NCBI GenBank assembly: GCA_900756605.1
Contig: CAAEKX010000290.1
Span: forward strand, 1 to 29,600
DNA: 29,600 bases
Reading direction: 5' to 3'
DNA from: Coriobacteriia bacterium
Lineage (GTDB): Bacteria; Actinomycetota; Coriobacteriia; Coriobacteriales; QAMH01
Below the pieces are notes generated by a model. That model had not been told where the DNA came from and did not search any database. It saw only the letters and a program-made list of their open reading frames with translations. This document shows positions 18,517 through 26,490 of the stretch, piece after piece. A program made the translations under genes and the position numbers. How positions within the stretch are numbered: position 1 is the first letter of the stretch; every line of letters begins with the position of its first letter.

Positions 18517-18608
18517 TGTTCTCGGTATAATTTTACAGGCTTCAATTTCTCGGACTGATATACAGAAAATGTCTCTGATTTCATACATTTTTGAGGCGTT
18601 TCTTGAGC

Positions 18609-18747
18609 AGCCTTTCGGCTTTCCCCTCCCCCGTGCTCTTTCTGCACTCGTACCCCCTTAATCGCTCCGCGCGATAATTCCGCGCCACCTCCCGCGCCCA
18701 GGCGCGGAACCCTCAGTCGAGGTTTCTCGACTCCGGCGCTTCGCGCC
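18609..18747. repeat. Run of five small perfect hairpins
   Basis: Stems seen: AGCC/GGCT (18609-18620), ATCGC/GCGAT (18661-18675), CCGCGCC/GGCGCGG (18692-18707), AGTCGAG/CTCGACT (18715-18732) and GGCGC/GCGCC (18735-18747). None is followed by a T-tract typical of a terminator. They could be a structured RNA or a palindromic repeat element. Confidence 0.5.
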
Positions 18748-18799
18748 TCCGCTCGAAACGAAAAAGAGGGCGCACCCCCTTCGCTCGAAATAACCCTCA

Positions 18800-18838
18800 A
18801 GGGTCTGTCCCCTTATTGCCAGGGGTTTGTCCCCTTAT
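18800..18838. repeat. Two-copy direct repeat GGGTYTGTCCCCTTAT
   Basis: Copies lie at 18800-18816 and 18822-18838 with a 22-bp period; the second also forms an AGGGG/CCCCT hairpin. Such GGTCTGTCCCC strings recur as intergenic repeats in many bacterial genomes, sometimes near transposase genes (from memory, not checked). No transposase is present here. Confidence 0.5.
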
Positions 18839-19239
18839 AACCATGAAATATCTCTGAACAGGTCATATGCATATTTGTTCATATAACATTTGCTCATTTG
18901 TAATATATGAATGGATAGGTTTTCCCATGCGGTGAGGACCTTTCCGAGAACCGCCGCATGCGTCCGCGGACCTCTGCGTACGAGGCGCATCTCCAGGGTG
19001 ATGCTCGTGCGTCCCAGCGCCTCTCCGCACACTCTCATTCGCTATCGAGCACGCTGCAAATTGAGGCGCGGACGCAACGCGAAAGTGTTCGTCTGGCGCC
19101 TCGCTTTTTGGGGGTTCCGCGCTTTGTTCCGCGCCTCCGAAACGTGTCTTCCGCGCTTCGCCTTGCACCCTGATTCTGAGGATTCCGGATTGACTCCGTT
19201 CTTTGTCTGGTCACTCCTCCGGATTTGAGGATGTTAGCT

Positions 19240-19281
19240 CCGATTCGAGACCAGAATCGGTCCGATTTTGTTCCAAAATCG
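19240..19281. repeat. Two adjacent stem-loops
   Basis: CCGATTC(7-nt loop)GAATCGG at 19240-19260 is followed at 19263-19281 by CGATTTTG-TTC-CAAAATCG. Both stems are perfect and they share the CCGATT start. No T-tract follows on either strand, so a terminator is not supported; a structured leader or small RNA is possible. Confidence 0.4.
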
Positions 19282-19366
19282 CTCTTGTTTCGCTCGCCAA
19301 AGTGTCCTTCTTACTGGTACCTGCTCCTGCGTCAAATTGAGGCTGGATTTGCGTGCGAAAAGAGAG

Positions 19367-19375
19367 TTTTCCACA
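19367..19375 (+). promoter_or_regulatory. DnaA-box-like 9-mer TTTTCCACA
   Basis: This is the second copy of the box, on the opposite strand to the one at 18398-18406. It is reported mainly because a parS-like site lies about 4 kb away. Confidence 0.2.
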
Positions 19376-19458
19376 ACACCTTTTAGACGCAGATTTCTCC
19401 CCAAGCGGGGCCTGCTTTCTCCTGTTTTTCGCCCCTCTTTCTCCTCCTGAATCGGCCT

Positions 19459-19577
19459 TCGAAATATGCTCGGATTCGTTCACATGAAGCCAAAACCACC
19501 CCTCGTAGGCCATGCAGCGGTATCATGTGAGCTGTACAGGCCCGTACTTTGCGGAGCATGTGCATGGCATATTTCGA
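19459..19577. promoter_or_regulatory. Inverted pair of TCGAAATATGC upstream of the WYL genes
   Basis: TCGAAATATGC at 19459-19469 is matched exactly by its reverse complement at 19567-19577, which ends 22 nt before the first WYL start codon. Paired sites of this kind around a regulator promoter could be autoregulatory operators. This is inferred from position only. Confidence 0.3.
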
Positions 19578-19599
19578 CAAAACCGCAGGTGAACAGCCT

Positions 19600-20598
19600 A
19601 TGACACAAATCAGTGAGGCAGAGCGCATTGTCAGGCTCATGCTCTTCATACGCGAAAACGGTCCGATCGACCTCGCTGGCATCCGGCGTGCCCTCCCTTA
19701 TGAATACGGCAAAGCCGCCGGTAGCGAGGATTCCACGCGTCGTCGTTTCGAGCGTGACAAGAAGACGTTGCAAGACAGTGGTGTCTTCCTTACCGTTGAC
19801 GACCGGCAGCGATACGCGCTTGATGCCGCTAGAACGCTTGCCGCACCCCTCGTCCTCACAAAACCGCAGGTCAGCCTTCTACGTTTGCTTTGCGGAGCCT
19901 TGCTGAATGACGAGGACTACCCGTTCAAGGAGGAGCTGCGCATGGTGCTCGTCAAGCTTGGCGACGAGCTTGAGATTCCCGACATGCTTCCGCAGCTCGC
20001 TGACGGGAGCAGCAGCGCTCCATCACGCAACCCGCAGGGATTTGCCAAGGTCAAGAAGGCCATCACGACGCGCAAGCGTCTCAGTTTCGCGTACACGAAC
20101 ACTGCGGGAACACAATCGCAACGTACGGTCGAACCCCTGGGCTGCTTCTTTCTAAAAGGTTCCTGCTACGTTGCCGCATATGACCCCAGCATTGGCTCTG
20201 ACCGGCTGTTTCGCCTCGACCGTATGAGCAAGTTGCGCGTCAACGGCACCAATCCCAAGTCCCCTGACTTCGAGGAACGCCCCTTTGACGCCACCGACTT
20301 CTACGGCCTGCCCTTCCAGTTCGGGGACGATCAGTTTGTGGCCCGCATCTGCGTCAAGGAGCCTGCGCTGCAGACGTTTTCCCAGCTCACAATGGGTATT
20401 GGCACGCTCGAACAGGACAATGACGACCATGCCATGTGGACGGTGAACTGCCGCAACGCACACGCCCTGGCCCAGTGGTGCATCGAAAATGGCCCCGGTT
20501 TACATATCGAAGAACCAGAATCCGCACGTCAGGCGTATATCGACGGCCTCAAGGCCTACCTCAGCGCCGCCCGCGAGGAGGTGCATCATGAAGGATAA
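19600..20598 (+). CDS. WYL-domain transcriptional regulator, PafB-like (first of a pair)
   Basis: 332 residues. The ATG at 19600 is chosen because AGGTGA (19587-19592) lies 7 nt before it; an in-frame start 51 nt upstream has no such site. The N-terminus (1-75) has the winged-helix-type S-T-R-R-R-F-E-R-D-K-x-x-L segment common in these regulators. The WYL domain spans about 148-215, with R-x-V-E-P-L-G, CYVAAYD (C-Y-V in place of W-Y-L) and RLFRLDRM. WYL domains bind nucleic-acid-type ligands. The tandem overlap with a second WYL gene is the layout of PafB/PafC, which in mycobacteria activate a RecA-independent DNA-damage response; the same role here is inferred. No proteasome gene is adjacent. 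A TCGAAATATGC inverted pair upstream may be its operator. Confidence 0.85.
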   Translation: MTQISEAERIVRLMLFIRENGPIDLAGIRRALPYEYGKAAGSEDSTRRRFERDKKTLQDSGVFLTVDDRQRYALDAARTLAAPLVLTKPQVSLLRLLCGALLNDEDYPFKEELRMVLVKLGDELEIPDMLPQLADGSSSAPSRNPQGFAKVKKAITTRKRLSFAYTNTAGTQSQRTVEPLGCFFLKGSCYVAAYDPSIGSDRLFRLDRMSKLRVNGTNPKSPDFEERPFDATDFYGLPFQFGDDQFVARICVKEPALQTFSQLTMGIGTLEQDNDDHAMWTVNCRNAHALAQWCIENGPGLHIEEPESARQAYIDGLKAYLSAAREEVHHEG

Positions 20599-21505
20599 GC
20601 AGCTGCTCCTTGCAATCATGGCCCAGCTCGAGCGCGAGAAAATCGTGTCGATTCCCCAGCTTGCGGTGCTTCTCGGCGTCGACGAGCAGAGCGTTTACGA
20701 TGCGCTCGAGACCCTCGTCTTCGCCTATGACGCAGCATCAATACGCCTTGACCTGCACGATTCGTACGCGACGCTCCAAACCTACGGCACCGATCGCCTC
20801 CTGCGACTGACCGCGCCCGAGGCTGACGCCCTCGTCGATGCGCTCACGGCGGCGGGCTTTTCGCCCGATGACGAGCTTGTAACCGCGCTCCTGCGCACCA
20901 AAACCGTGCTGGGAGGCCCTGAGAGCGCTTCTAAGCCCCGTTTGAGGGTCGTGACGGAGTCTGCATACCCGGACGTTGCTCAAACGCTTGCAGCGGCCTG
21001 TGAGGACCTCGAGCACCACGTCCTTGAGATCAGCTACCGCGGCACGGACGACGAAACGCCATTGACCAGGCACGTTGAACCCCTGCGCATCTTCTCGGAA
21101 GACAGCCATCGCTACCTGCAGGCATATTGCCGCACGTCAGAAGGCTGGCGCTCGTTCAGAATCGACCGCATCTCGCATGCGCAAGCACTCAACGAGTGCT
21201 TTTCTCCCCGCTCAGAGGCTCCTCGCCCCTCCATCGCCCTCGACGCGAGCTCACGTGCGCAGCTGCTGCTCAGCGCAGATTGTCCGCTGCCCGCTTGGCG
21301 CAACCTCAAGGTCACGGCCACGAATGCCGACGGTTCGCGCACGGTAAGCATTCCCTGGACAGGCAGCTCGTGGCTACCCAAACACGTCGTCGCGCTCATG
21401 GGCAAGGCTCTTGTGCTCAAGCCGCAGTCGCTTGTCAACGCCTGCATGGAGTACGCGGAAAACCTCCTTCAAGCGGGAAGTATGCACGATCTTTCAGATG
21501 AGTAA
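20588..21505 (+). CDS. WYL-domain transcriptional regulator, PafC-like (second of a pair)
   Basis: 305 residues. The ATG at 20588 overlaps the end of the preceding gene by 11 nt and is preceded by GGAGG in the final codons of that gene, so the two are translationally coupled. The N-terminal 60 residues read as a helix-turn-helix (IPQLAVLLGVDEQSVYDAL). The WYL domain at about 140-200 shows RHVEPLRIF, RYLQAYCRTSEGWRSF and RIDRI, closer to consensus than its partner. A heterodimeric PafBC-like DNA-binding regulator is the likely product; its targets are unknown. It converges with the radical SAM gene, with only 4 nt between stop codons and no terminator visible there. Confidence 0.85.
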   Translation: MKDKQLLLAIMAQLEREKIVSIPQLAVLLGVDEQSVYDALETLVFAYDAASIRLDLHDSYATLQTYGTDRLLRLTAPEADALVDALTAAGFSPDDELVTALLRTKTVLGGPESASKPRLRVVTESAYPDVAQTLAAACEDLEHHVLEISYRGTDDETPLTRHVEPLRIFSEDSHRYLQAYCRTSEGWRSFRIDRISHAQALNECFSPRSEAPRPSIALDASSRAQLLLSADCPLPAWRNLKVTATNADGSRTVSIPWTGSSWLPKHVVALMGKALVLKPQSLVNACMEYAENLLQAGSMHDLSDE

Positions 21506-21509
21506 ACGC

Positions 21510-22829
21510 CTATTTGATGGGCACGCCGGCGCCGAAGAGCAGCTCGCGCTCCTCGCCCGGCAGGCACGCACGCGCATCATCGCGCACGCCGTTTACGCCG
21601 ATGAAGAACTGCCTCATCATCGCAACCATCATGTAGCGGCCCTTCGGGGTCAGCGTGATCTGCTCGTCGTCATCGATGTCGATGGCGCCGCTCGCCTTGA
21701 AAAACGCGTATTCCGCAGGTAAACCAGCTGCGACGCTGCAACCAAAGTCCCGCTCCCACGCCTTCTTGTCGAGACGCAGGCCGAAGAGCTGCATCATGAA
21801 GCGGTAGCGCATGTGGTCGCGCTTGCTGAAGGTCGTCATGCGCGAAACAGACAGCCTACCGGCCTCGATACGCTCGTCGTACTCCCTGATGCTGAACGTG
21901 TTCACGAACAGTTTGCTGTCGAGGAAGCTCATGCCACCACTGCCAAGAGCGGGGTATTCCTCGTAATCGATGATGTACTCGTCGATCATGGAGCTTGCGG
22001 CATCGTTGAAGGTCCAGGCATCACCAAAGGTAAAGGCAGGGTTATCGCCCCCGGTCAGAGCCTCGCAAATGATGTCGTAGAACGCCTTTTCACGAGCGTA
22101 GTCCACTTTGCCCACGGTCGCTGCCAGCGACTTCTCGACAGCCGGAGAGGCCATCAGGGGATAGAACGTGGCCTGGTTTGTATGCGATTCGAGGATGACT
22201 GCGACATCATTGATGAGCATTTCCTCGTTCTGAGCCGGAAAATTGAAGATCATATCGACATTCAGCGATTTGAACACATTTGCATCTGCAACATCGATGA
22301 TTCTGTTGAGGATTTGCTCCGCACTTCCGTACTTGTCATACCTGTCCATTTGTTTAAGTAAACCATCGTCGAAACTTTGGACGCCTACGGACAGCCTCTG
22401 CACGACCCCGTCGAGTTTTTCGATGTACTCGGGAAGCAAATGATTGGGATTCGTCTCGCTCGACACGTCAGTGATCGAGAACATGTCGCGTGCCTTGTTG
22501 ATGGTCGCAACGAGCTCGTCAATGAGAATCGTCGGCGTGCCACCACCTACATACAGCGAATCGAAGTCGTACCCGAGGCGCGCGACCATGTCCATCTCGG
22601 TGCGCAGGTTCTCGAAGTACTTGCGGGCCTTGCCCTCTTCAAACGGGAACCTGTTAAAAGAGCAGTAGGGGCACAGGCGTTCGCAGAAGGGGATGTGCAT
22701 GTACAGCATGTAGCGCTTGCCTGGCTTGGGTGCCGGCAGCGTCTGGTGTGCCTCGTCGAGCGGTTTGAGGTTCAGGTAATGGCCGTTCATCGTGCGTACG
22801 GCCTGTGAGAGCACGCGTTCGGTAAGCAC
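21510..22829 (-). CDS. HemN/HemW-family radical SAM protein (coproporphyrinogen III oxidase-like)
   Basis: 439 residues from a GTG at 22829, with GAGGTGA just upstream. The family core is clear: YMHIPFC followed by C-E-R-L-C-P-Y-C (Cys 49, 53, 56), which holds the radical SAM 4Fe-4S cluster, and Y-V-G-G-G-T-P-T at 93-100 for SAM binding. SETNPNHL and a later ALGSGG motif also fit. True HemN has a fourth cysteine two residues on (C-x-x-x-C-x-x-C-x-C); here that position is Phe-Asn, so HemW-like heme chaperone or another branch is more likely than coproporphyrinogen oxidation. The 40-residue N-terminal extension is not typical of HemW. The gene follows the tail-anchored protein by 12 nt, so they are probably one operon. 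No other heme genes are in the window. Confidence 0.8.
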   Translation of the reverse strand: MLTERVLSQAVRTMNGHYLNLKPLDEAHQTLPAPKPGKRYMLYMHIPFCERLCPYCSFNRFPFEEGKARKYFENLRTEMDMVARLGYDFDSLYVGGGTPTILIDELVATINKARDMFSITDVSSETNPNHLLPEYIEKLDGVVQRLSVGVQSFDDGLLKQMDRYDKYGSAEQILNRIIDVADANVFKSLNVDMIFNFPAQNEEMLINDVAVILESHTNQATFYPLMASPAVEKSLAATVGKVDYAREKAFYDIICEALTGGDNPAFTFGDAWTFNDAASSMIDEYIIDYEEYPALGSGGMSFLDSKLFVNTFSIREYDERIEAGRLSVSRMTTFSKRDHMRYRFMMQLFGLRLDKKAWERDFGCSVAAGLPAEYAFFKASGAIDIDDDEQITLTPKGRYMMVAMMRQFFIGVNGVRDDARACLPGEERELLFGAGVPIK

Positions 22830-22841
22830 GGGTCACCTCGC

Positions 22842-23486
22842 CTAACGTAGAAAGATAAAGCTGACAATCGAGAAGATGACAAGGAAGACGACGATGAAGA
22901 GCCCGACATAACAGCCCTTGTTGCCTTCGGCGGCAGCATAGGCCATGTTCTCGGTCATCGTGCGTCTGGTCTTGTAATACGCCCTCCCCTTCTCGAGCTT
23001 GGGCAGTTTCTGCAACTTGATTTCGTTGCTCTGACCGGCACTTTCGATGACGTGCTCGACCTCCTTGGGCGAAAGGTCGATGACAGGGCGCTCGCCTTTG
23101 GCCATGTGCTTGGCGAGCATGCCGATAAATGGGTCGATAGCGGTGGCAACGTCGGGTTGGTAGCAAATGACCGCAACCTCAACCTGGGTAACATCACTGA
23201 TCTTGTCGATGATGACCGCACTCGCAAAGGCCCGGCAAATCCAGCCCTCGTCGAGAAGCTTGCTCACCCTGTTAAAGACCTTGTCCGGCAGAAAACCCAT
23301 CGCCACGTCACCGCGGCTCAACAGGATACGCGGTACTTCCTTGCCCTTCTCGGTAACATGAATCTCCTTGGTCACCGTGAGCTCGGCAGCAATGACAACG
23401 GCGTTTGGGTTTACGATAACGCACGAATCACCACTTGCCTCGTCAAGGCGACAGTATGTTGCGTAGTAGATTTCGGGTTCAGACAT
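22842..23486 (-). CDS. Tail-anchored protein of unknown function
   Basis: 214 residues from the ATG at 23486; GGAGG lies 6 nt upstream (23493-23497), which rules out longer in-frame starts running into dinG. The last 25 residues (CYVGLFIVVFLVIFSIVSFIFL then R) form a single membrane helix at the extreme C-terminus, so the rest faces the cytoplasm. The N-terminal 110 residues are beta-rich; AMGFLPDKVFNRVSKLLDEG then A-F-A-S-A-V resembles the end of HIRAN domains (I-G-Y-L-P...LLDEG), but the match is weak. A basic Lys-rich stretch precedes the membrane helix. It is co-directional with and 12 nt upstream of the radical SAM gene. I do not recognise the family with confidence. Confidence 0.75.
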   Translation of the reverse strand: MSEPEIYYATYCRLDEASGDSCVIVNPNAVVIAAELTVTKEIHVTEKGKEVPRILLSRGDVAMGFLPDKVFNRVSKLLDEGWICRAFASAVIIDKISDVTQVEVAVICYQPDVATAIDPFIGMLAKHMAKGERPVIDLSPKEVEHVIESAGQSNEIKLQKLPKLEKGRAYYKTRRTMTENMAYAAAEGNKGCYVGLFIVVFLVIFSIVSFIFLR

Positions 23487-23512
23487 GCTCGTCCTCCAGT
23501 CGACTGCTGGCA

Positions 23513-23543
23513 AGTATACCGATTTGACCGCGTGTTTTGTCTC
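23513..23543 (-). promoter_or_regulatory. Possible promoter of the tail-anchored protein / radical SAM operon
   Basis: On the minus strand TATACT (23513-23518) is a good -10 box. A partial -35 (GAGACA) lies 19 bp upstream. The leader would be about 20 nt, including the ribosome binding site. The -35 is weak. Confidence 0.35.
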
Positions 23544-23565
23544 TACAACATGATAGGCTTTGAAC

Positions 23566-26475
23566 ATGGTTGTTTCACGTGAAATACGACTAAACGAATT
23601 CCTCATTGCGGGTACGGATGACGATGTCTCCAACATGTACCGGCAGCTCCCCGAGCGCGCTCGTGAGCTACAGTTCGGCCTCATCGAGGACGAGGTCGTC
23701 GTGCTCGACACCGAGACCACGGGGCTCAATCCCTCCAGCTGCTCGTTGCTCGAAATCGCCGCCATCCGCATGCGCGGGGGCGAGACCATCGGCACGTTCC
23801 AGACTTTCGTAGACCCGGGACACGCCATTCCATCCGAAATCACCGAGCTCACGGGCATCACCCAGGCAGACATCGCCGGTGCCCCCACCCCGCGCGAAGC
23901 CGTCGAGGCACTCGCCGAGTTTGCGGGCGACTGCAACCTCGTCGCGCACAATGCGAGCTTCGACCAGCAATTCATCATGCGCCAGGCCAATCCTGGCGAG
24001 CTTCCCGGGCAATGGATCGACACGCTGTCGCTGTCGCAAATCGTCTTGCCACGCCTCAAATCGCATCGGCTTCTCGATCTTGCTGCCGCATTCGGCCTGT
24101 CAACGCCCACCCACCGCGCGATGGACGACACCGTTGCGCTCGGCGCCCTATGGCGCATACTCCTCGCAGGCATCCAGGCGATGACCCCTGGCCTTGCGGC
24201 CCGCATCGCGGAGCTTTCACCACAGACCGACTGGCCATTGCGCCCCTATTTCGCGCAGGCCGCCCTCGAGCACCCTGGCGTCGACTTCTCGCTACGACGC
24301 AACCGTACCGAACGCACGCAGGGCACGTCGCTACCCCCACGCCCCGATGCCGACGACATCCCGCTCTCGTTCTGTGACGAGAGTCGTATCGATGAGGCCT
24401 TCTCCCCCACCGGCGCTTTGGGTTCGATGTATCCCGACTACGAGGAGCGCCAAGAGCAGCTCGGCATGGCACATGAGGTTGCCGCATGCCTGCGCGAGGG
24501 CGACATTCGCGTCATCGAAGCAGGTACGGGCGTTGGAAAATCAATGGCCTACCTGGTACCTGTCGCTTTTGGTGCTCACGAGAACAAGGTCACCATGGGA
24601 GTCGCGACGAAGACCAACGCACTCATGGACCAGCTCGTCTACCACGAGCTGCCACGCCTCAACAGCGCGCTCGGACAAGAGCTCTCCTATATCGCGCTCA
24701 AGGGCTACGACCACTACCTCTGCCTGCGCAAGCTCGAGCACATGGCACGCGCAGACCAAGGCGACAGCTGCGACGTCATCAGCATGATCGCCACACTCCT
24801 CAACTTCACGGCGCAAACGAGCCACGGTGATCTCGACGCGCTAAATATTAGTTGGGTGCGCTTACCACGCGGCGATATCCAGGCAAACGCCAACGACTGC
24901 CTCAAGAAACGCTGCCCGTACTTCCCGCGACGTTGCTTCCTGCACGGGGCACGTCGCGCAGCCACCAGCGCCGACATCGTCATCACCAACCACGCGCTGC
25001 TGTTCCGCGACATGCAGGCCGACAACGGCATTCTACCCCCCATCAGGCACTGGATCATCGACGAGGCACATGGTGTTGAGGGCGAAGCACGTCGCCAGCT
25101 CTCGAGTTCGATTACCTCGCGCGAGCTCGACATCATGCTGGGCCACCTCTCAAACCCGAAGAGCGGCATCATGGCGCGCGTGCGCAAGCGTGCCGACAAG
25201 CTCGAGGGCGGCGACATGCTCTACGGCGTAACGGCCGACATCGAAAACCGTATCGGCCAGATTCAACTGGTGGCTGCAGAGTTCTTCACGGCACTTACCG
25301 AGCTCCCCTCCCCCAACGCGCGTGACAGGGGCAGCTACAACATTGTCACCGTTTGGATTAGCGACGAGATGCGGCAAGGGCACACCTGGCGCGAGCTTTG
25401 CGTGCCGGGCACCAAGCTCGCCGATTTGCTCTGGGGTCTCAACGGACGTCTTGCCGACCTCATCTCCATGCTCGAGCAGTTCGAGGGTGAGTTCGTCAAC
25501 CAGCTCGCCGAGCTCTCGGGCATCACGGCCAACGTCAAAGGCGCCGTCGATGCCCTGCGCCTCATCCTCGACGGCACGGACGAGCGCTACGTCACCTCGC
25601 TGCAGATCGACCGTAACCCGCGCTACCCCATGCAAGCCCTCGAGGCCATGCGCCTCGACATCGGCGAGTCCCTGGCCACCGACCTCTACCCGCAAACCCG
25701 CAGCCTCGTCTTCACCTCGGCCACCCTCGCCACCGCCGAGCGCGAACCCTTCGCGCACTTCCTGCGTGCAACGGGGCTCGATCGCGTGACGGACAAACCT
25801 GTCTACACAAGCATCTTTGCGTCGGGGTACGACTACGACCACAACATGTCCGTGCTGCTGCCAAGCGACATGCCCGAGCCCAACGCGCCGGATTATCACG
25901 AGGCCTTCGCGCAACTGCTCTATGAGGTCCATGTTGCAATGGGCGGCTCGGTGCTCACGCTCTTCACCAACCGCCGCGAGATGGAGAGCTTCTATCGTGA
26001 ACTCAAGCCGCGGCTCGCCAACGAGGGCATCGATCTCATCGCGCAGACGCGTGGCACGAGTACGAAGTCACTGCGTGACAGGTTCCTGTCGGACAGGAGC
26101 CTGTCTATGTTCGCGCTCAAATCCTTCTGGGAGGGCTTCGACGCTCCGGGCGACACCCTGCGTTGCGTCATCATCGCGCGGCTTCCCTTCAGCCGTCCCG
26201 ACGACCCCATCGCCCGTGAGCGCGAGGCGCGTGATGGACGCGCGGCCTGGGGACGCTATTCGCTGCCCGAGGCCGTAATGGACCTCAAGCAGGCAGCTGG
26301 CCGTCTCATCCGCAACTCGACAGACAGCGGCTGGCTTGTGCTCGCAGACGCACGCCTACAGACCAAAAACTACGCGAAGTCCTTCCTGCGCGCCATGCCG
26401 ACGCAGGATATCCGAACCCTTACTATTAGTGAGATTGCGCGTCTCATGGAGACGCAGGAACCAGGTAGCGTCTAA
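23566..26475 (+). CDS. dinG: DinG-family ATP-dependent helicase with N-terminal 3'-5' exonuclease domain
   Basis: 969 residues from the ATG at 23566; a TTG two codons upstream is an alternative, and the ribosome binding site (AGG at 23555) is weak either way. Residues about 45-200 are a DEDDh exonuclease: V-L-D-T-E-T-T-G, then AHNASFD, then HRAMDD. The XPD/DinG helicase follows: Walker A AGTGVGKS (319-326), DEAH (499-502) and motif VI QAAGRLIRN (909). Four cysteines (386, 445, 450, 457; C-x4-C-x6-C after YLC) match the Fe-S cluster site of E. coli DinG. DinG unwinds DNA with 5' overhangs and resolves R-loops and G-quadruplexes; the exonuclease fusion is known from Firmicutes. Both features in one protein are notable. 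The stop is 15 nt from the convergent DUF151 gene. Confidence 0.9.
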   Translation: MVVSREIRLNEFLIAGTDDDVSNMYRQLPERARELQFGLIEDEVVVLDTETTGLNPSSCSLLEIAAIRMRGGETIGTFQTFVDPGHAIPSEITELTGITQADIAGAPTPREAVEALAEFAGDCNLVAHNASFDQQFIMRQANPGELPGQWIDTLSLSQIVLPRLKSHRLLDLAAAFGLSTPTHRAMDDTVALGALWRILLAGIQAMTPGLAARIAELSPQTDWPLRPYFAQAALEHPGVDFSLRRNRTERTQGTSLPPRPDADDIPLSFCDESRIDEAFSPTGALGSMYPDYEERQEQLGMAHEVAACLREGDIRVIEAGTGVGKSMAYLVPVAFGAHENKVTMGVATKTNALMDQLVYHELPRLNSALGQELSYIALKGYDHYLCLRKLEHMARADQGDSCDVISMIATLLNFTAQTSHGDLDALNISWVRLPRGDIQANANDCLKKRCPYFPRRCFLHGARRAATSADIVITNHALLFRDMQADNGILPPIRHWIIDEAHGVEGEARRQLSSSITSRELDIMLGHLSNPKSGIMARVRKRADKLEGGDMLYGVTADIENRIGQIQLVAAEFFTALTELPSPNARDRGSYNIVTVWISDEMRQGHTWRELCVPGTKLADLLWGLNGRLADLISMLEQFEGEFVNQLAELSGITANVKGAVDALRLILDGTDERYVTSLQIDRNPRYPMQALEAMRLDIGESLATDLYPQTRSLVFTSATLATAEREPFAHFLRATGLDRVTDKPVYTSIFASGYDYDHNMSVLLPSDMPEPNAPDYHEAFAQLLYEVHVAMGGSVLTLFTNRREMESFYRELKPRLANEGIDLIAQTRGTSTKSLRDRFLSDRSLSMFALKSFWEGFDAPGDTLRCVIIARLPFSRPDDPIAREREARDGRAAWGRYSLPEAVMDLKQAAGRLIRNSTDSGWLVLADARLQTKNYAKSFLRAMPTQDIRTLTISEIARLMETQEPGSV
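23571..23586. promoter_or_regulatory. ParB parS-like site
   Basis: TGTTTCACGTGAAATA matches the widely conserved parS consensus TGTTTCACGTGAAACA at 15 of 16 positions; the central 12 bp form a perfect palindrome. It lies in the first codons of dinG. parS sites are known to sit inside genes and to cluster near the replication origin. A 15/16 match is very unlikely by chance in a window this size. Confidence 0.6.
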
Positions 26476-26490
26476 AACCGCTGGTAGGAG

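Larger units (their letters stand above)
17942..19599. other. 1.66 kb region without a convincing gene
   Basis: It lies between the divergent starts of the giant gene (minus) and the WYL regulator pair (plus). Short open frames on both strands lack ribosome binding sites and family motifs. From about 18,050 to 18,600 the sequence is clearly richer in A+T than its surroundings; 18,605-18,840 is a hairpin-rich GC block; 18,840-18,900 is AT-rich again. No clear -35/-10 pair for the giant gene was found. The region may hold regulatory sites, an untranslated leader, a small RNA or remains of a mobile element. Confidence 0.6.

Noticed and set aside
18453..18800. 115-codon frame on the minus strand in the intergenic block
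   Set aside because: It runs through the hairpin cluster and the AT-rich island, has no ribosome binding site, and its composition changes abruptly midway.
19211..19513. 100-codon minus-strand frame upstream of the WYL genes
   Set aside because: No Shine-Dalgarno sequence precedes the ATG and no recognisable motif is seen; it crosses the stem-loops.
17942..19599. Replication origin in the intergenic block
   Set aside because: Only two DnaA-box-like 9-mers are present, almost 1 kb apart, and no dnaA, dnaN, rpmH or rnpA is nearby.
24012..25939. Several long frames on both strands within dinG
   Set aside because: They overlap a gene with complete helicase and nuclease motifs and have Arg/Pro-rich, motif-free translations.
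4829..26430. Repeated ACTAAT/ATTAGT strings in several genes
   Set aside because: A rough count of about ten copies is close to what base composition predicts for a 6-mer in a window of this size.
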